The translations under genes and the position numbers were made by a program. The notes under the pieces are model-generated. The model made no database searches and was not told the DNA's origin. It saw only the letters and a list, made by a program, of their open reading frames with translations. Of a stretch of 52,031 nucleotides of DNA, positions 24,627-33,376 are shown piece after piece (position 1 is the first letter of the stretch; every line of letters begins with the position of its first letter). The stretch lies in contig JAHBAU020000040.1 in NCBI GenBank assembly GCA_018499905.2, forward strand, positions 1 through 52,031, written 5' to 3'. The DNA is from Candidatus Saccharimonadota bacterium. Its GTDB lineage: Bacteria > Patescibacteriota > Saccharimonadia > Saccharimonadales > AQU-01.

Positions 24627-25199
24627 ATGGCCAGACAACAGAGTGCAGATAACCGGCTAAATAACCTCCCACCAGAGGTGAACAATTATTACGAAACAGA
24701 AAGTCGTGATAAAGCAAGCATGGCTTGGCTTATTGGCTTGACCTCTTTAGTTGTGACTGTTGGCCTGGCACTCGGCGTCTTTTTTGGCGGTCGCTGGGCA
24801 TATCGCCAAGTTCGCAACAACGATAACCCAACTGTGGCCACCGAAAGCCAGAGTGAAGGTATTACTTCTTCTACTAACACCGAGCAGGAGGCCAGCCCAG
24901 CGCCAACGCCGGCACCTGAACCGACTCCTACACCAGCTCCTACACCGGCGCCGACTCCTGAACCAGCACCAACGCCCACTCCTCAGCCGACCCCAGCTCC
25001 TACTCCTCAGCCAACGCCAACACCGCAGCCGACACCTACGCCAGCCCCCACTCCAGCACCGGCTGTCGCTTCATCGACAACTTCGAAAACTCTGACAAAT
25101 ACCGGTCCGGCCGACACTATTGCCATTTTTACAGCTACCACCATACTCGCCGCTGCAGCTCATGCGGCTTATACCAAGCACAAATTGGTCAAGAATTAA
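24627..25199 (+). CDS. Surface protein with Pro/Thr stalk and LTNTG sorting-like tail
   Basis: A 190-residue predicted envelope protein. The cytoplasmic start (about 1-30) leads to a membrane helix or uncleaved signal anchor (about 32-57). A Ser/Thr/Glu linker follows, then about 60 residues of PTPAP/PTPQP repeats forming a stiff stalk. At the C-terminus LTNTGP is followed by a hydrophobic stretch and a basic tail (TKHKLVKN), the layout of a sortase signal (LPxTG-like). With helices at both ends it could be tethered twice. The ATG at 24627 was preferred to a TTG at 24612. A bidirectional hairpin terminator follows. Confidence 0.75.
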   Translation: MARQQSADNRLNNLPPEVNNYYETESRDKASMAWLIGLTSLVVTVGLALGVFFGGRWAYRQVRNNDNPTVATESQSEGITSSTNTEQEASPAPTPAPEPTPTPAPTPAPTPEPAPTPTPQPTPAPTPQPTPTPQPTPTPAPTPAPAVASSTTSKTLTNTGPADTIAIFTATTILAAAAHAAYTKHKLVKN

Positions 25200-25211
25200 T
25201 CCACCTGCGTT

Positions 25212-25241
25212 TTAAGAACCCCGATTAGCCGGGGTCCTTAA
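25212..25241. terminator. Bidirectional terminator
   Basis: Hairpin TTAAG-aa-CCCCG / CGGGG-tc-CTTAA with a short loop, between two convergent genes. Confidence 0.6.
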
Positions 25242-25250
25242 GCCTCGGGC

Positions 25251-25775
25251 TTAATCTTGGTTTGTTGGCTGGTCTTTTTGGGTGAAGTAGTTGATCTCGT
25301 TCACGACGTCGAGTAACGCTTGGGCGCGGACTTTTTCATCTTCAATTTCTTGAGCGGCCTCGTAAGCGCTGTTAATCAGGCTCTTATCATCTGAGGCTTG
25401 GATCATCATCATAAATGTTCGGAAGCGGTCTTCGGCACTTTGCTCAAGATGGCCAACCAGCGGGGTGAGCTGTTGTAAAGCCTGCTGTTTGAGCATCAAA
25501 AGGTCATCAGCTGCCGGGGCTGGCGTGGGGGCAACAGGAGTATCCGTGGCAGGCGTATCGGCTGGCTCGTCATGCGCACTAACTAAGCTGTCGAGCGCGG
25601 CGGCTTCGTCAGCCGGAGCAGCGGCATCGTCATTAGTACCTGGAACGCTCGGCAAATAACTTGGAGCTTCGGAGGTCATGGCCACTTGATCAGTTGAAGC
25701 GACATCAAAAGCTGGTGCGGTCGTCTGACCTTGATCCGTCTGTGCCGTATTGTCGTTGCTGTTAGTCCCAAACAT
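25251..25775 (-). CDS. Acidic protein of unknown function with helical C-terminal domain
   Basis: A 174-residue protein. The first 95 residues are low-complexity and disordered (Asp, Ala, Pro, Thr). The last 80 form a probable all-helical domain (about 95-165) with LLMLKQQALQQLTPLVGHL and DKSLINSAYEAAQEIEDEK. There is no membrane segment. I do not recognise the domain. The ATG at 25775 (start MFGTNSND) is preceded by a GGGGGTGG Shine-Dalgarno-like run; a GTG two codons upstream is possible. It converges with the surface-protein gene. Confidence 0.6.
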   Translation of the reverse strand: MFGTNSNDNTAQTDQGQTTAPAFDVASTDQVAMTSEAPSYLPSVPGTNDDAAAPADEAAALDSLVSAHDEPADTPATDTPVAPTPAPAADDLLMLKQQALQQLTPLVGHLEQSAEDRFRTFMMMIQASDDKSLINSAYEAAQEIEDEKVRAQALLDVVNEINYFTQKDQPTNQD

Positions 25776-25954
25776 GTCCACCCCCAAGCAACCAGCGGTT
25801 GCGATTATCGTTAACTATTAGCATGTCTCAATAACCATGGTACCGGTAATTGATTATGGTTAGATTCTAGCCTGTTTCGTGATTTATTGCTATAGCCCCG
25901 CTGCACTAATCGGCTTGATTGCACTCCCAGTAACGCCACCCTATACTACAGACA

Positions 25955-27004
25955 ATGTTAGATGACCTGAAATACATTCATCACAAGGATGCCGAGGATG
26001 CTTTGGGGCTGGCCGGAAAGCAGTGGCAGCAGTTACTGCATGACTTTTCGGTTGAGCTGCCTAAGCGTGCATACACCAATGTAGTGCACAGTGGTATGGG
26101 TGGAACGGCTGCCTGGGCGCTACTTGCCAAACAGTGGCCCGGTTTCAGTCTGCCATTTGAAGTGGTGCAGGATTACGACGTCCCCGGGTATGTATCGGCG
26201 CAAACCCTGTTTATTGCCGCCAGTTATTCTGGCAACACCGAGGAAACCCTGTCCGCCCTTCGTCAGGCAGAGGGACGGGGTGCAGCAATTGTGGTTATGA
26301 CCAGCGGCGGTCAACTCCTGACCATTGCCCGTGAAAAGGGATATCCGCTGATTGAGCTGCCAAAGATTGCTCGTCCTCGGTTTGGCACACTATATGGATT
26401 AAAGGCGCTCATCAGTGTTGGCCAGGCTGCTCACGTACTCCAGGACGCTTCTGCCATGACCGAATTCTCACAGCTTTCCGACTTTTTACAAGATCAGTGC
26501 AGCCAGTGGTCCCCAGATGTGCCGACCGCAAAAAACCTTGCCAAACAGATTGCCCATGAGATTATGGGACGAACGGCAGTCATGTATAGTGGCCCGCTGT
26601 TGCAAGCGGCTGCCCATAAGTGGAAATTAGCAATTAATGAGAACGCACATAATCTGGCGTGGGAGGGAACGCTGCCCGAATTTAGCCATAATGAATTCAC
26701 CGGCTGGACCTCGCACCCGCTTGATAAGCCATTTGCCGTCTTGTTTTTGCAATCATCTCTCGATAACGACCGAGTACAAAAACGATATGACATCAGTGAG
26801 CGTTTGTTGAGCGGACGCTGGCCAGCCCCAGAGCATATTGAAGCCGCTGGTAAGACGCTCGCTGAGCAGCTGTTATGGACCACTGTTTTGGGCGATTTTG
26901 TCAGCATCTACTTGGCGCTGCTTAATGGTCGAAACCCGATAGATCCAAGCGCGCATGATATTGTTGAGAAGTTAAAGAAAGAAATGGGAGAGTACCATGG
27001 CTGA
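25955..27004 (+). CDS. Bifunctional phosphoglucose/phosphomannose isomerase
   Basis: A 349-residue SIS-fold isomerase interconverting fructose-6-phosphate with glucose-6-phosphate and mannose-6-phosphate. The two sugar-isomerase subdomains are visible: HSGMGGTAAWALLAKQW and SYSGNTEETLSAL (about 92-104). The catalytic Glu and His region EGTLPEFSHNEFTGW (about 238-252) matches the LPEFNHNE signature of the PGI/PMI family. TATACT 13 bases before the ATG implies a leaderless start. It overlaps the cupin gene by 8 bp. Confidence 0.92.
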   Translation: MLDDLKYIHHKDAEDALGLAGKQWQQLLHDFSVELPKRAYTNVVHSGMGGTAAWALLAKQWPGFSLPFEVVQDYDVPGYVSAQTLFIAASYSGNTEETLSALRQAEGRGAAIVVMTSGGQLLTIAREKGYPLIELPKIARPRFGTLYGLKALISVGQAAHVLQDASAMTEFSQLSDFLQDQCSQWSPDVPTAKNLAKQIAHEIMGRTAVMYSGPLLQAAAHKWKLAINENAHNLAWEGTLPEFSHNEFTGWTSHPLDKPFAVLFLQSSLDNDRVQKRYDISERLLSGRWPAPEHIEAAGKTLAEQLLWTTVLGDFVSIYLALLNGRNPIDPSAHDIVEKLKKEMGEYHG

Positions 27005-27437
27005 TACAAACAACGCACCAACGTTTGATCCAAAGGATTTTTCTAATGAACCGTATGTAAAGCGCGTCGAAAAGCCATGGGGGTATGAACTGCATTGGGT
27101 TCGAGAAGATGCGCCGTATATGGGCAAAATTGAGCACGTAGATGCCGGCAAGCGCATGAGCCTGCAAATTCATGACGAGAAAAGCGAAAGTTGGTTTTTG
27201 ATGAGCGGTCGCGCCGCTGTGATTTGGGAAAACAACAAGGGCGAACTGATAGAGACTGAATTGAAGCCTGGTTTTGGTTATACGACCAAAGTAGGCCAAA
27301 AGCACCGATTAAAGGCAATTACCGATTGTGACATTATAGAAGTTTCTACCCCAGAAAAGGGTACCACCTGGCGGCTTGAAGACGATTACAGCCGACCGGA
27401 TGAAACTCCAGAACAGCGCCAAAAAGAACGAGCTTAG
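26997..27437 (+). CDS. Cupin protein, type II mannose-6-phosphate isomerase-like
   Basis: A 146-residue single cupin barrel related to the isomerase half of type II phosphomannose isomerases. The start PWGYELHW is the family entry motif. Metal-binding positions fall in MSLQIHDEKSESWFLMSG and KVGQKHRLKAI. Overlap with the preceding PGI/PMI gene and a GGGAGAG Shine-Dalgarno in that gene's end show an operon. It may supply mannose-6-phosphate for nucleotide-sugar synthesis or bind a related sugar without catalysis. Confidence 0.85.
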   Translation: MADTNNAPTFDPKDFSNEPYVKRVEKPWGYELHWVREDAPYMGKIEHVDAGKRMSLQIHDEKSESWFLMSGRAAVIWENNKGELIETELKPGFGYTTKVGQKHRLKAITDCDIIEVSTPEKGTTWRLEDDYSRPDETPEQRQKERA

Positions 27438-27500
27438 TCGTTTGTGTAAGCATTTTCACTTTAACTTTGACTAAAAATGTTGTTAAATAGTCGGTAATTT

Positions 27501-28226
27501 ATGGCCGACACCACTGTTATCTCTGAATTAGGTACCATTTTGTCGTTCTGGGCGCACCCAGATGATGAAACGTTTTCGTGTGCTGGCATTATGGCGGCGG
27601 CAGTTAAAAATGGACAGCGTGTGGTGTGCGTCACGGCAACCAGAGGCGAGAAGGGAGTCCAGGATGAATTGCGCTGGCCGGCCGAACGCCTAGCCGACAT
27701 AAGATCGCAGGAATTAATGAATGCGCTCCGCATTCTTGGCGTCAAAGAGCATCACTTTCTTCAGTATGCCGATGGCGAATGTCATAAAGTACCGCTTGAA
27801 GAGGGTACCGCTATTGCGAGGCAGTTTATTGACGACATTCAGCCGGACAGTATTCTAACTTTTGCCAGCGATGGCATGACCGGGCATTTGGACCATCAAA
27901 GTGTCTCGGCCTGGGTGCAGGCAGCGGTTAAAGACTTAGCCGAACCACCACGTGTTTTTTACTGCGCCCCACTTCGATCAGTGTATGAGCAATACATGAA
28001 AGAGCTGGATGAGCAATTTAACATATTCTTTAATGTCAAAGAGCCCCGGCTGGTTGAACCTAGTGATTGTGACCTCTGTTTTTCATGCGACAACGAACTG
28101 TGCGCACTCAAATGTGCCGCCCTGAAAGCCATGCCCTCACAAACTGAAGCCCTACTTAAGGCCACCACACCCAACCAGCAGCGCGGCATGCTCAGCATAG
28201 AAAGTTTCTCATCTAAACCGGCGTAA
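27501..28226 (+). CDS. PIG-L family zinc deacetylase
   Basis: A 241-residue LmbE/PIG-L-type hydrolase that removes acetyl groups from N-acetylglucosamine-containing substrates. The zinc motif AHPDDE is at 18-23 (His19, Asp22 as ligands, Asp21 as base). GHLDH (129-133) gives the third ligand His132, and VCVTATRGEKG (42-52) is typical. C-terminal cysteines (CDLCFSC, CALKC) could hold a second metal, which is unusual. The substrate is unknown; neighbours in sugar metabolism fit an amino-sugar glycoconjugate. Confidence 0.9.
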   Translation: MADTTVISELGTILSFWAHPDDETFSCAGIMAAAVKNGQRVVCVTATRGEKGVQDELRWPAERLADIRSQELMNALRILGVKEHHFLQYADGECHKVPLEEGTAIARQFIDDIQPDSILTFASDGMTGHLDHQSVSAWVQAAVKDLAEPPRVFYCAPLRSVYEQYMKELDEQFNIFFNVKEPRLVEPSDCDLCFSCDNELCALKCAALKAMPSQTEALLKATTPNQQRGMLSIESFSSKPA

Positions 28227-28247
28227 CCGGTATACTACAAGGTAACA

Positions 28248-28922
28248 ATGGTTAAATTATCTTTCAGTGCCAACACCTACGTGAAGGCCCTCATCACCAG
28301 CAGCTTGGCAAGCGCGATCATCTATTGGGTTGGATCACAAGCCTACGACGATTACTACCTGGGCTTTATGAACTGGAACCTCTTTTTGGCCTGGCTGCCC
28401 TTATTGTTTGCCTGGTTATTGGAACGCCACTTGCAGCACGAATCATGGGTAAGCTGGCAGGGTATTGCTTTCAGCTTTTTGTGGCTGGGTTTTTTGCCCA
28501 ATAGTTTTTACATTGCGAGCGACCTGGTACACATTAGGGGTACTACTGCTGATATCGCTCTATTTTATGTCGTCACGCTCGCCTCTTTCACTATCAGCGG
28601 TTTGCTACTTGGATATAGCAGCCTGTACGTTGTCCATCGTCAATTACTCAAACGATTTCGCGTTCAAACGGCGCATCTGCTAGTCTCTGCGGTACTACTG
28701 CTGAGTAGCTTTGCCATTTATCTTGGGCGGTATCTGCGTTGGAACACCTGGGATGTCTTAATCAATCCGGCCGGCCTGATATTCGATGTGTCAGACCGAT
28801 TTGCCAACCCAACGGCGCATAGCCGGACCTTTCAGGTAACACTATTGTTTTTTTCACTGCTCGGTTCGCTGTATATGATCATCTGGCAAGTGCTTGAATC
28901 GGTGCGTCCGACCCGCCGCTAA
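28248..28922 (+). CDS. DUF1361 multi-pass membrane protein
   Basis: A 224-residue integral membrane protein with about six to seven helices. DUF1361 marks are visible: WNLFLAWLPLLFAWLL (43-58), FLPNSFYIASDLVHI (83-97) and IYLGRYLRWNTWDVL (about 157-171). The function of this family is not established. TATACT lies 17 bases before the ATG, giving a very short leader. It sits between the deacetylase and argS as a separately promoted gene. Confidence 0.85.
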   Translation: MVKLSFSANTYVKALITSSLASAIIYWVGSQAYDDYYLGFMNWNLFLAWLPLLFAWLLERHLQHESWVSWQGIAFSFLWLGFLPNSFYIASDLVHIRGTTADIALFYVVTLASFTISGLLLGYSSLYVVHRQLLKRFRVQTAHLLVSAVLLLSSFAIYLGRYLRWNTWDVLINPAGLIFDVSDRFANPTAHSRTFQVTLLFFSLLGSLYMIIWQVLESVRPTRR

Positions 28923-28939
28923 TCTGTTACACTACATAT

Positions 28940-30610
28940 ATGACAGATAAGAAGTCTTTCGAAACGATTGTGGCCGCAACCTGTAAAGAATTGTTTGCAG
29001 TTGATACGCCCGTCGAACTCACTCGGCCCGATCCGCAGTTTGGCGACTACGCGACCAATGTGGCTTTGCGATTGGCAAAAGAGCTCAGTAAGCCACCGCG
29101 AGAAATTGCTGATTTAGTTGCCAAGTCTCTCCGTGAAAAGTCCGAGTTTTCACAGGTTGATGTCGCCGGCCCGGGGTTTATTAACTTGCGCCTGAGCAAT
29201 GCCCAGCTTTTGTCTCTCGTATCTGCCGAACCTGCTCAAGTTCTTGCCGGTAAAACGGTAGTAGCAGAGTACTCCGATCCTAATCCATTCAAAGTACTGC
29301 ATGCTGGCCATTTATACACTTCTGTCGTGGGTGATGCCATTGCCAATTTGTTAGAACGCGTCGGTGCCACCGTACACCGAGTCAACTTTGGCGGTGATGT
29401 CGGGCTGCATGTGGGAAAAACCATGTGGGCAATCATTCAAAAACTAGGCGGTGAATTGCCAGATAAAATTCGTGAAATTCCAGAAGATGAACTGATTCAA
29501 TGGATGAGCAATTGTTATGTGGTGGGTACTAATGCCTATGAAGAAGACGAATCCGCCAAGCAGGCAATCATCGAGCTAAACAAAAAAATCTACAAAATTC
29601 ATGAAGCCAATGATCATGAATCCAACCTTGCCAAGCTGTATTGGCTCTGTCGAGAATGGAATTATAGCGTCTACTTTGCATCATTTTATGAGTCAATTGG
29701 GACGAGCTTTGAGAAATATTACCCAGAAAGCGTGACGGCACCCGTAGGCCTGCAGACCGTCAAGGAGCAGCTAGCTAAAGGCGTCTATACCGAGAGTAAT
29801 GGCGCCGTCGTATTTGATGGTGAAAAGTACGGCCTGCACACACGAGTATTCATTAATTCGGAGGGGTTGCCGACATATGAAGCTGAGGATGTTGGTCTGA
29901 TAATCAAGAAGGATGAAGACTACCATTTTGATCTATCAGTAGTGATTACCGGGAATGAAATCGTTGAATACATGAAAGTTGTTCTCAAGAGTGTGGAGCA
30001 GTTTGCGCCCGAACTCGTTCAGCGCACCCGGCATGTGCCTCACGGCATGGTCAAGCTTGAGGGCGGCACCAAGATGAGCAGCCGGAAAGGCAACATTTTA
30101 CGGGCTACCGATGTTTTAGAGGCAGCCGCCGACGCCAACAAAGAAGCTACCGGCCACAACGATTACGAAGTTGAGCTTGGCGCTGTTAAATATGCCTTCC
30201 TCAAAAACCGCATAGGTGGCGATTTAATCTATAATCCCAAGGAGTCGGTCAGTCTTGATGGTAACAGCGGGCCGTATCTACAGTATGCCCATGCCAGGGC
30301 GCGCAGCATTTTGGCCAAAAAGCCTGCGGGCGGTGAAGAGCCTCACGACCTCGATGCTGCAGAAAGACAGCTTGTCGGTAAATTATCGGCCTTGAACGAA
30401 ACAATTGAACTAGCCGTCGCTGAGCTCATGCCGCATCACATCTGCAACTATTTATATGAACTAGCGCAGGAATTTAACCGTTTTTATGAACACAACCGGG
30501 TAATTGATGATCCTCGTGAAGCTACTCGATTATGGCTGGTAGCTAATTATGCAGATGCCCTGAAACAAGGGCTTGCCACTTTAGGGATACATGCCCCTGA
30601 TCATATGTAG
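28940..30610 (+). CDS. argS: Arginyl-tRNA synthetase
   Basis: A 556-residue class I synthetase. The N-terminal ArgRS additional domain (about 1-85, with FGDYATNVALRLAKEL) is followed by NPFKVLHAGHLYTS, where HAGH is the HIGH motif. The loop equivalent to KMSKS reads GGTKMSSRKGN. The C-terminal DALR anticodon-binding domain covers the last 120 residues (SGPYLQYAHARARSI). Length is normal. TACACT 12 bases before the ATG suggests a leaderless message. The window also encodes a tRNA-Arg(GCG). Confidence 0.97.
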   Translation: MTDKKSFETIVAATCKELFAVDTPVELTRPDPQFGDYATNVALRLAKELSKPPREIADLVAKSLREKSEFSQVDVAGPGFINLRLSNAQLLSLVSAEPAQVLAGKTVVAEYSDPNPFKVLHAGHLYTSVVGDAIANLLERVGATVHRVNFGGDVGLHVGKTMWAIIQKLGGELPDKIREIPEDELIQWMSNCYVVGTNAYEEDESAKQAIIELNKKIYKIHEANDHESNLAKLYWLCREWNYSVYFASFYESIGTSFEKYYPESVTAPVGLQTVKEQLAKGVYTESNGAVVFDGEKYGLHTRVFINSEGLPTYEAEDVGLIIKKDEDYHFDLSVVITGNEIVEYMKVVLKSVEQFAPELVQRTRHVPHGMVKLEGGTKMSSRKGNILRATDVLEAAADANKEATGHNDYEVELGAVKYAFLKNRIGGDLIYNPKESVSLDGNSGPYLQYAHARARSILAKKPAGGEEPHDLDAAERQLVGKLSALNETIELAVAELMPHHICNYLYELAQEFNRFYEHNRVIDDPREATRLWLVANYADALKQGLATLGIHAPDHM

Positions 30611-30700
30611 CCGCCTTCACTAATGTCGCTTGCTCTCTAGCTTACTCAGTTGATTTTTGCGACGGGTGTATAATCAGCCTATAAATAGGAGGGTTTTACT

Positions 30701-30985
30701 ATGTTCGTTACAGCAAAAATACTTAAGCGAAAAGATGCCGCCTCGGTAGTGGTTGCCGTTATTATCGCGATGGTCGTTACGCCAATGCTCGCGTCTTTGA
30801 CGGCGAAGCTTTCCGGCAGTTTAAGCGGCGTTGGCAATGATGAGTACGTCATGTACGCCTTGCCAGAAGCGACCTTTAATGCGCAGTATGTACAGCCGGT
30901 TGTTTCGGTGCTTTTGCAGCTTTTGTTACTTGAATTACTACTGTGGTTGTATGTAACTGTCATGGCATCAGCCAAAAAGAAATAG
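30701..30985 (+). CDS. Small two-helix membrane protein (94 aa)
   Basis: A 94-residue protein with helices at about 13-33 and 63-87, and basic residues at both ends, suggesting that both termini are cytoplasmic. I do not recognise it. TATAAT at 30669 and a GGAGGG Shine-Dalgarno ten bases before the ATG support the start. msrB follows after 9 bp, so they are probably cotranscribed. Confidence 0.7.
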   Translation: MFVTAKILKRKDAASVVVAVIIAMVVTPMLASLTAKLSGSLSGVGNDEYVMYALPEATFNAQYVQPVVSVLLQLLLLELLLWLYVTVMASAKKK

Positions 30986-30994
30986 AGGGCAGGC

Positions 30995-31408
30995 TTGGTA
31001 AAAAGAGTTCAGCAGATTAATCCAACACTAACCGATCAACAGAAATCGGTACTGTTTGATAAAGGAACCGAAGCGCCCTTTAGCGGGCAATTCCTGAAGC
31101 ACGCCGAGAACGGAACCTACACTTGTGCTAACTGCGGGAGCGAGCTGTTCCCCAGCGGCGCAAAATACGAATCTGATATACCGGGTCTGGCCGGATGGCC
31201 AAGTTTTGCCGATACGGTCAATAATCAAGCGATAAGTCTACAGCCGGATACCTCATATGGCATGAACCGCGTTGAGGCTGTTTGTGCGACATGTGGCGGG
31301 CATCTTGGCCATTTATTCGACGATGAATCATCGCCAACCGGCCAGCATTACTGTATTAGTTCAGCGAGTTTGGGCTTTAAAAAGGGATCAAAAAGTGAAG
31401 CTTCATAG
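30995..31408 (+). CDS. msrB: Peptide-methionine (R)-S-oxide reductase MsrB
   Basis: A 137-residue repair enzyme reducing methionine-R-sulfoxide. The signatures GTEAPFSG (24-31) and GWPSF (67-71) are present. Zinc ligands are Cys44, Cys47, Cys97 and Cys100, and the catalytic Cys120 lies in HYCISSASLGF. The start must be the TTG at 30995, since no ATG or GTG precedes the conserved region in frame; GAGGGCAGG just upstream serves as Shine-Dalgarno. The end overlaps the next gene by 14 bp. Confidence 0.94.
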   Translation: MVKRVQQINPTLTDQQKSVLFDKGTEAPFSGQFLKHAENGTYTCANCGSELFPSGAKYESDIPGLAGWPSFADTVNNQAISLQPDTSYGMNRVEAVCATCGGHLGHLFDDESSPTGQHYCISSASLGFKKGSKSEAS

Positions 31409-31757
31409 TCGGGCTAAAACTATTGAGATTGAACTTGTTGGGCTAGAAAAACTGTTTGCGCTTAAAAGCCGTTTAGTGATACCGCGTGATAGTATTACAA
31501 AAATCACCTGGGAATCAGATTGGGTACTAGGCAACGGAGCTTTCTGGTGGCGACTTGGCGGCAGCTACATGCCAGGTATCTTAATGGCTGGCAGATACTA
31601 TAACAGGGGTACTTGGCTGTTTGCGTACGTTAGGCGGCCTTATGGGCTGGCGAGCATTCGGGCCAAGAAAGTACTGGTTATAAAGACTAATGCCCATTAT
31701 TCAATACTTGCGTTGAGCTGTGATGAAGCAACTGCGCGCACACTTACCAAGAGTTAG
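31395..31757 (+). CDS. Small beta-rich protein, possibly bacterial PH-like domain
   Basis: A 120-residue protein whose best start is the GTG at 31395, inside the end of msrB, with AAAGGGA as Shine-Dalgarno. The frame is open further upstream but antisense-like there. Alternating strands (KTIEIELVGLEKLFALKSRLVIPRDSITKI), a hydrophobic WVLGNGAFWWRLGG segment and a final helix resemble a bacterial PH-like fold. I am unsure. Coupling to msrB is clear from the overlap. The 3' end overlaps the convergent HxlR gene by 4 bp. Confidence 0.65.
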   Translation: MKLHSRAKTIEIELVGLEKLFALKSRLVIPRDSITKITWESDWVLGNGAFWWRLGGSYMPGILMAGRYYNRGTWLFAYVRRPYGLASIRAKKVLVIKTNAHYSILALSCDEATARTLTKS

Positions 31758-32071
31758 GCGTGCTTGGCACCCCAATCGGCCATCGCTTTTAAGATTGGCA
31801 AAAAATCACGACCTCTCTCGGTCAGTGTATATTCGACCCGGGGAGGGGACTCGGCAAAATGTTTTTTGGTGACAATTTTGTGCAGCTCTAAATCATCTAA
31901 GCGTTGAGATAGTGATCTGGGGCTAATAGTCTCAAGTGATTTTTCGAGTTCGGTAAAACGCTTCGGCCCGTCTGTTAAATCACGCAAAATAAGAGCAGTC
32001 CACTTGTTGCCAAGCACCTGCAGACAGCTGCTTAAACAGCCCTCGGTTTGCTCAATTGCGTTCGCGTTCAT
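31754..32071 (-). CDS. HxlR-family winged-helix regulator
   Basis: A 105-residue MarR-like winged-helix protein of the HxlR group; these act as dimers and often sense reactive electrophiles or oxidants through an N-terminal cysteine. The family pattern is clear: VLGNKWTALILRDLTDGPKRFTELE, SPRSLSQRLDDLE and VEYTLTERG. Cys12 and Cys16 lie just before the DNA-binding domain and could be redox sensors. It faces the LUD gene, and the region between carries two palindromes that are plausible operators for it. Confidence 0.92.
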   Translation of the reverse strand: MNANAIEQTEGCLSSCLQVLGNKWTALILRDLTDGPKRFTELEKSLETISPRSLSQRLDDLELHKIVTKKHFAESPPRVEYTLTERGRDFLPILKAMADWGAKHA

Positions 32072-32110
32072 CTGAAAAAATACCTTATTTGCTACTAGTA
32101 TTGTATTTAA

Positions 32111-32159
32111 TACTTTACAAAGTATAGTATTACAAGTTATTATTACTATACAAAGTATA
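32111..32159. promoter_or_regulatory. Two palindromes, candidate HxlR operators
   Basis: TACTTT-AC-AAAGTA (32111-32124) and TATAC-AAA-GTATA (32147-32159), both perfect inverted repeats sharing the half-site ACAAAGTATA, about 35 bases apart centre to centre in the 117-bp divergent region. The position fits control of both the regulator and the LUD gene. Confidence 0.6.
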
Positions 32160-32188
32160 TCATAAATAAGTAGGAGTAAAAGACTATC

Positions 32189-32794
32189 ATGTCATACGAC
32201 CAAATTGTATCTGACGATCAACTTGAAGCGACCGTCAAATCATTAAACGCTAACGGCTTCGAGGCAGTAGTGGTAGCCACAGCCGAAGAGGCAAAGAACG
32301 CAGTTCTAAAAACCATCCCGACAGGCAGTGAAGTCTTCACCGCAACCTCAGTAACCCTCGGCGAGACAGGTCTAGACATCGCTTTGAACGAGCAGCCTTA
32401 CGAATCGGTCCGGGCAAAATTTATGCCACTGTACGGCCAGGCAGATAAAGCAGTTGAGATGCGCCGCATCGGTTCGGCCGCCGATTATAGTGTTGGCAGC
32501 GCCGCCGCCGTTACCGAAGATGGCAAAATTCTGGTCGCATCACGAACCGGCAGCCAATTACCAAACGAAGTATATGGAGCTACTCACGTCATCTTCGTCG
32601 TTGGCGCAAATAAAATCGTCAAAGATATGGCCGAAGGTATTAAGCGCATTGAAGACCATGTGGTGCCACAGGAAGACCTTCGGGCTCAAGAAGCTTACGG
32701 TGTCGGCACGTCATTTAACAAGCTCTTGGTATTCAATAAAGAAGACCCGGGCCGCGTTAAGGTGTTTATCGTCAAAGAGAAGCTTGGCTTCTAG
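32189..32794 (+). CDS. LUD-domain protein
   Basis: A 201-residue LUD (LutC/YkgG-like) protein. The family includes subunits of lactate-utilisation complexes, but stand-alone members are uncharacterised. Typical segments are GSEVFTATSVTLGETGL, DYSVGSAAAVTEDGKILVAS, THVIFVVGANKIVKD and, near the C-terminus, FNKEDPGRVKVFIVKEKLGF. An AGGAG lies about 13 bases before the ATG. No LutA or LutB is nearby. Being opposite an HxlR regulator suggests induction by a stress compound; that is inference. Confidence 0.85.
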   Translation: MSYDQIVSDDQLEATVKSLNANGFEAVVVATAEEAKNAVLKTIPTGSEVFTATSVTLGETGLDIALNEQPYESVRAKFMPLYGQADKAVEMRRIGSAADYSVGSAAAVTEDGKILVASRTGSQLPNEVYGATHVIFVVGANKIVKDMAEGIKRIEDHVVPQEDLRAQEAYGVGTSFNKLLVFNKEDPGRVKVFIVKEKLGF

Positions 32795-32824
32795 ATATCA
32801 CGCCGCCAGGGTATACTAGGGCAC

Positions 32825-33376
32825 ATGAAACAAGCTGATCGTGTGCCCACTAAGTTATTGTGGATGGATCTGGAATATACCGACTTTGATTATCCACGCA
32901 GTTTAATGCTTGAGGTGTCGGTTGAGATTACTGACTTTACCTTTCAGACGGTTGCTAGTTATGAAGCTCGCATCAAAAATAATCCCAAAAAACTTGTTGA
33001 ACGAATGGCGCTGAATACTTTTTGGCAGGATTATCCTGCCAACCGCGAAGATTTTGTGAGAAATAACGACCGAGGTAAGGATATTAGTGTTGTTGAAGAA
33101 GAGCTGGTAGCGCTGATTGATAAGCATTTTGGTGATGAGCCAGCCATCCTTGCCGGCAACTCCATCCATTCCGACCGCAATGTCATCAAAGTCCATTGGC
33201 CAACGCTTGATCTCAAACTGCATTACCGCATGCTTGATGTCAGTAGCTTAAAGATACTTATGCAGGCCAAGTATGGTGTGATGTACGAAAAGAAAAACGT
33301 GCACAGGGCTTTTGATGATATTCAGGCCAGCATCGCCGAGCTGCAGTTTTACTTGGATTGGTTCAAGAAGTCTTAG
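32825..33376 (+). CDS. orn: Oligoribonuclease
   Basis: A 183-residue DEDDh 3'-5' exonuclease that degrades two- to five-nucleotide RNAs, including pGpG. Catalytic positions: Asp15 and Glu17 (LLWMDLEYT), the AGNSIHSDRNVIKVHWP segment typical of Orn, YRMLDVSSLK, and His and Asp in HRAFDDI near 160-166. TATACT 13 bases before the ATG implies a leaderless start. It overlaps the convergent membrane gene by 14 bp. Confidence 0.95.
   Translation: MKQADRVPTKLLWMDLEYTDFDYPRSLMLEVSVEITDFTFQTVASYEARIKNNPKKLVERMALNTFWQDYPANREDFVRNNDRGKDISVVEEELVALIDKHFGDEPAILAGNSIHSDRNVIKVHWPTLDLKLHYRMLDVSSLKILMQAKYGVMYEKKNVHRAFDDIQASIAELQFYLDWFKKS

Noticed and set aside
25955-27437. Reading the PGI/PMI and cupin genes as one split gene
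   Set aside because: They belong to different folds, have separate start signals and overlap by only 8 bp in different frames, which is normal operon packing.
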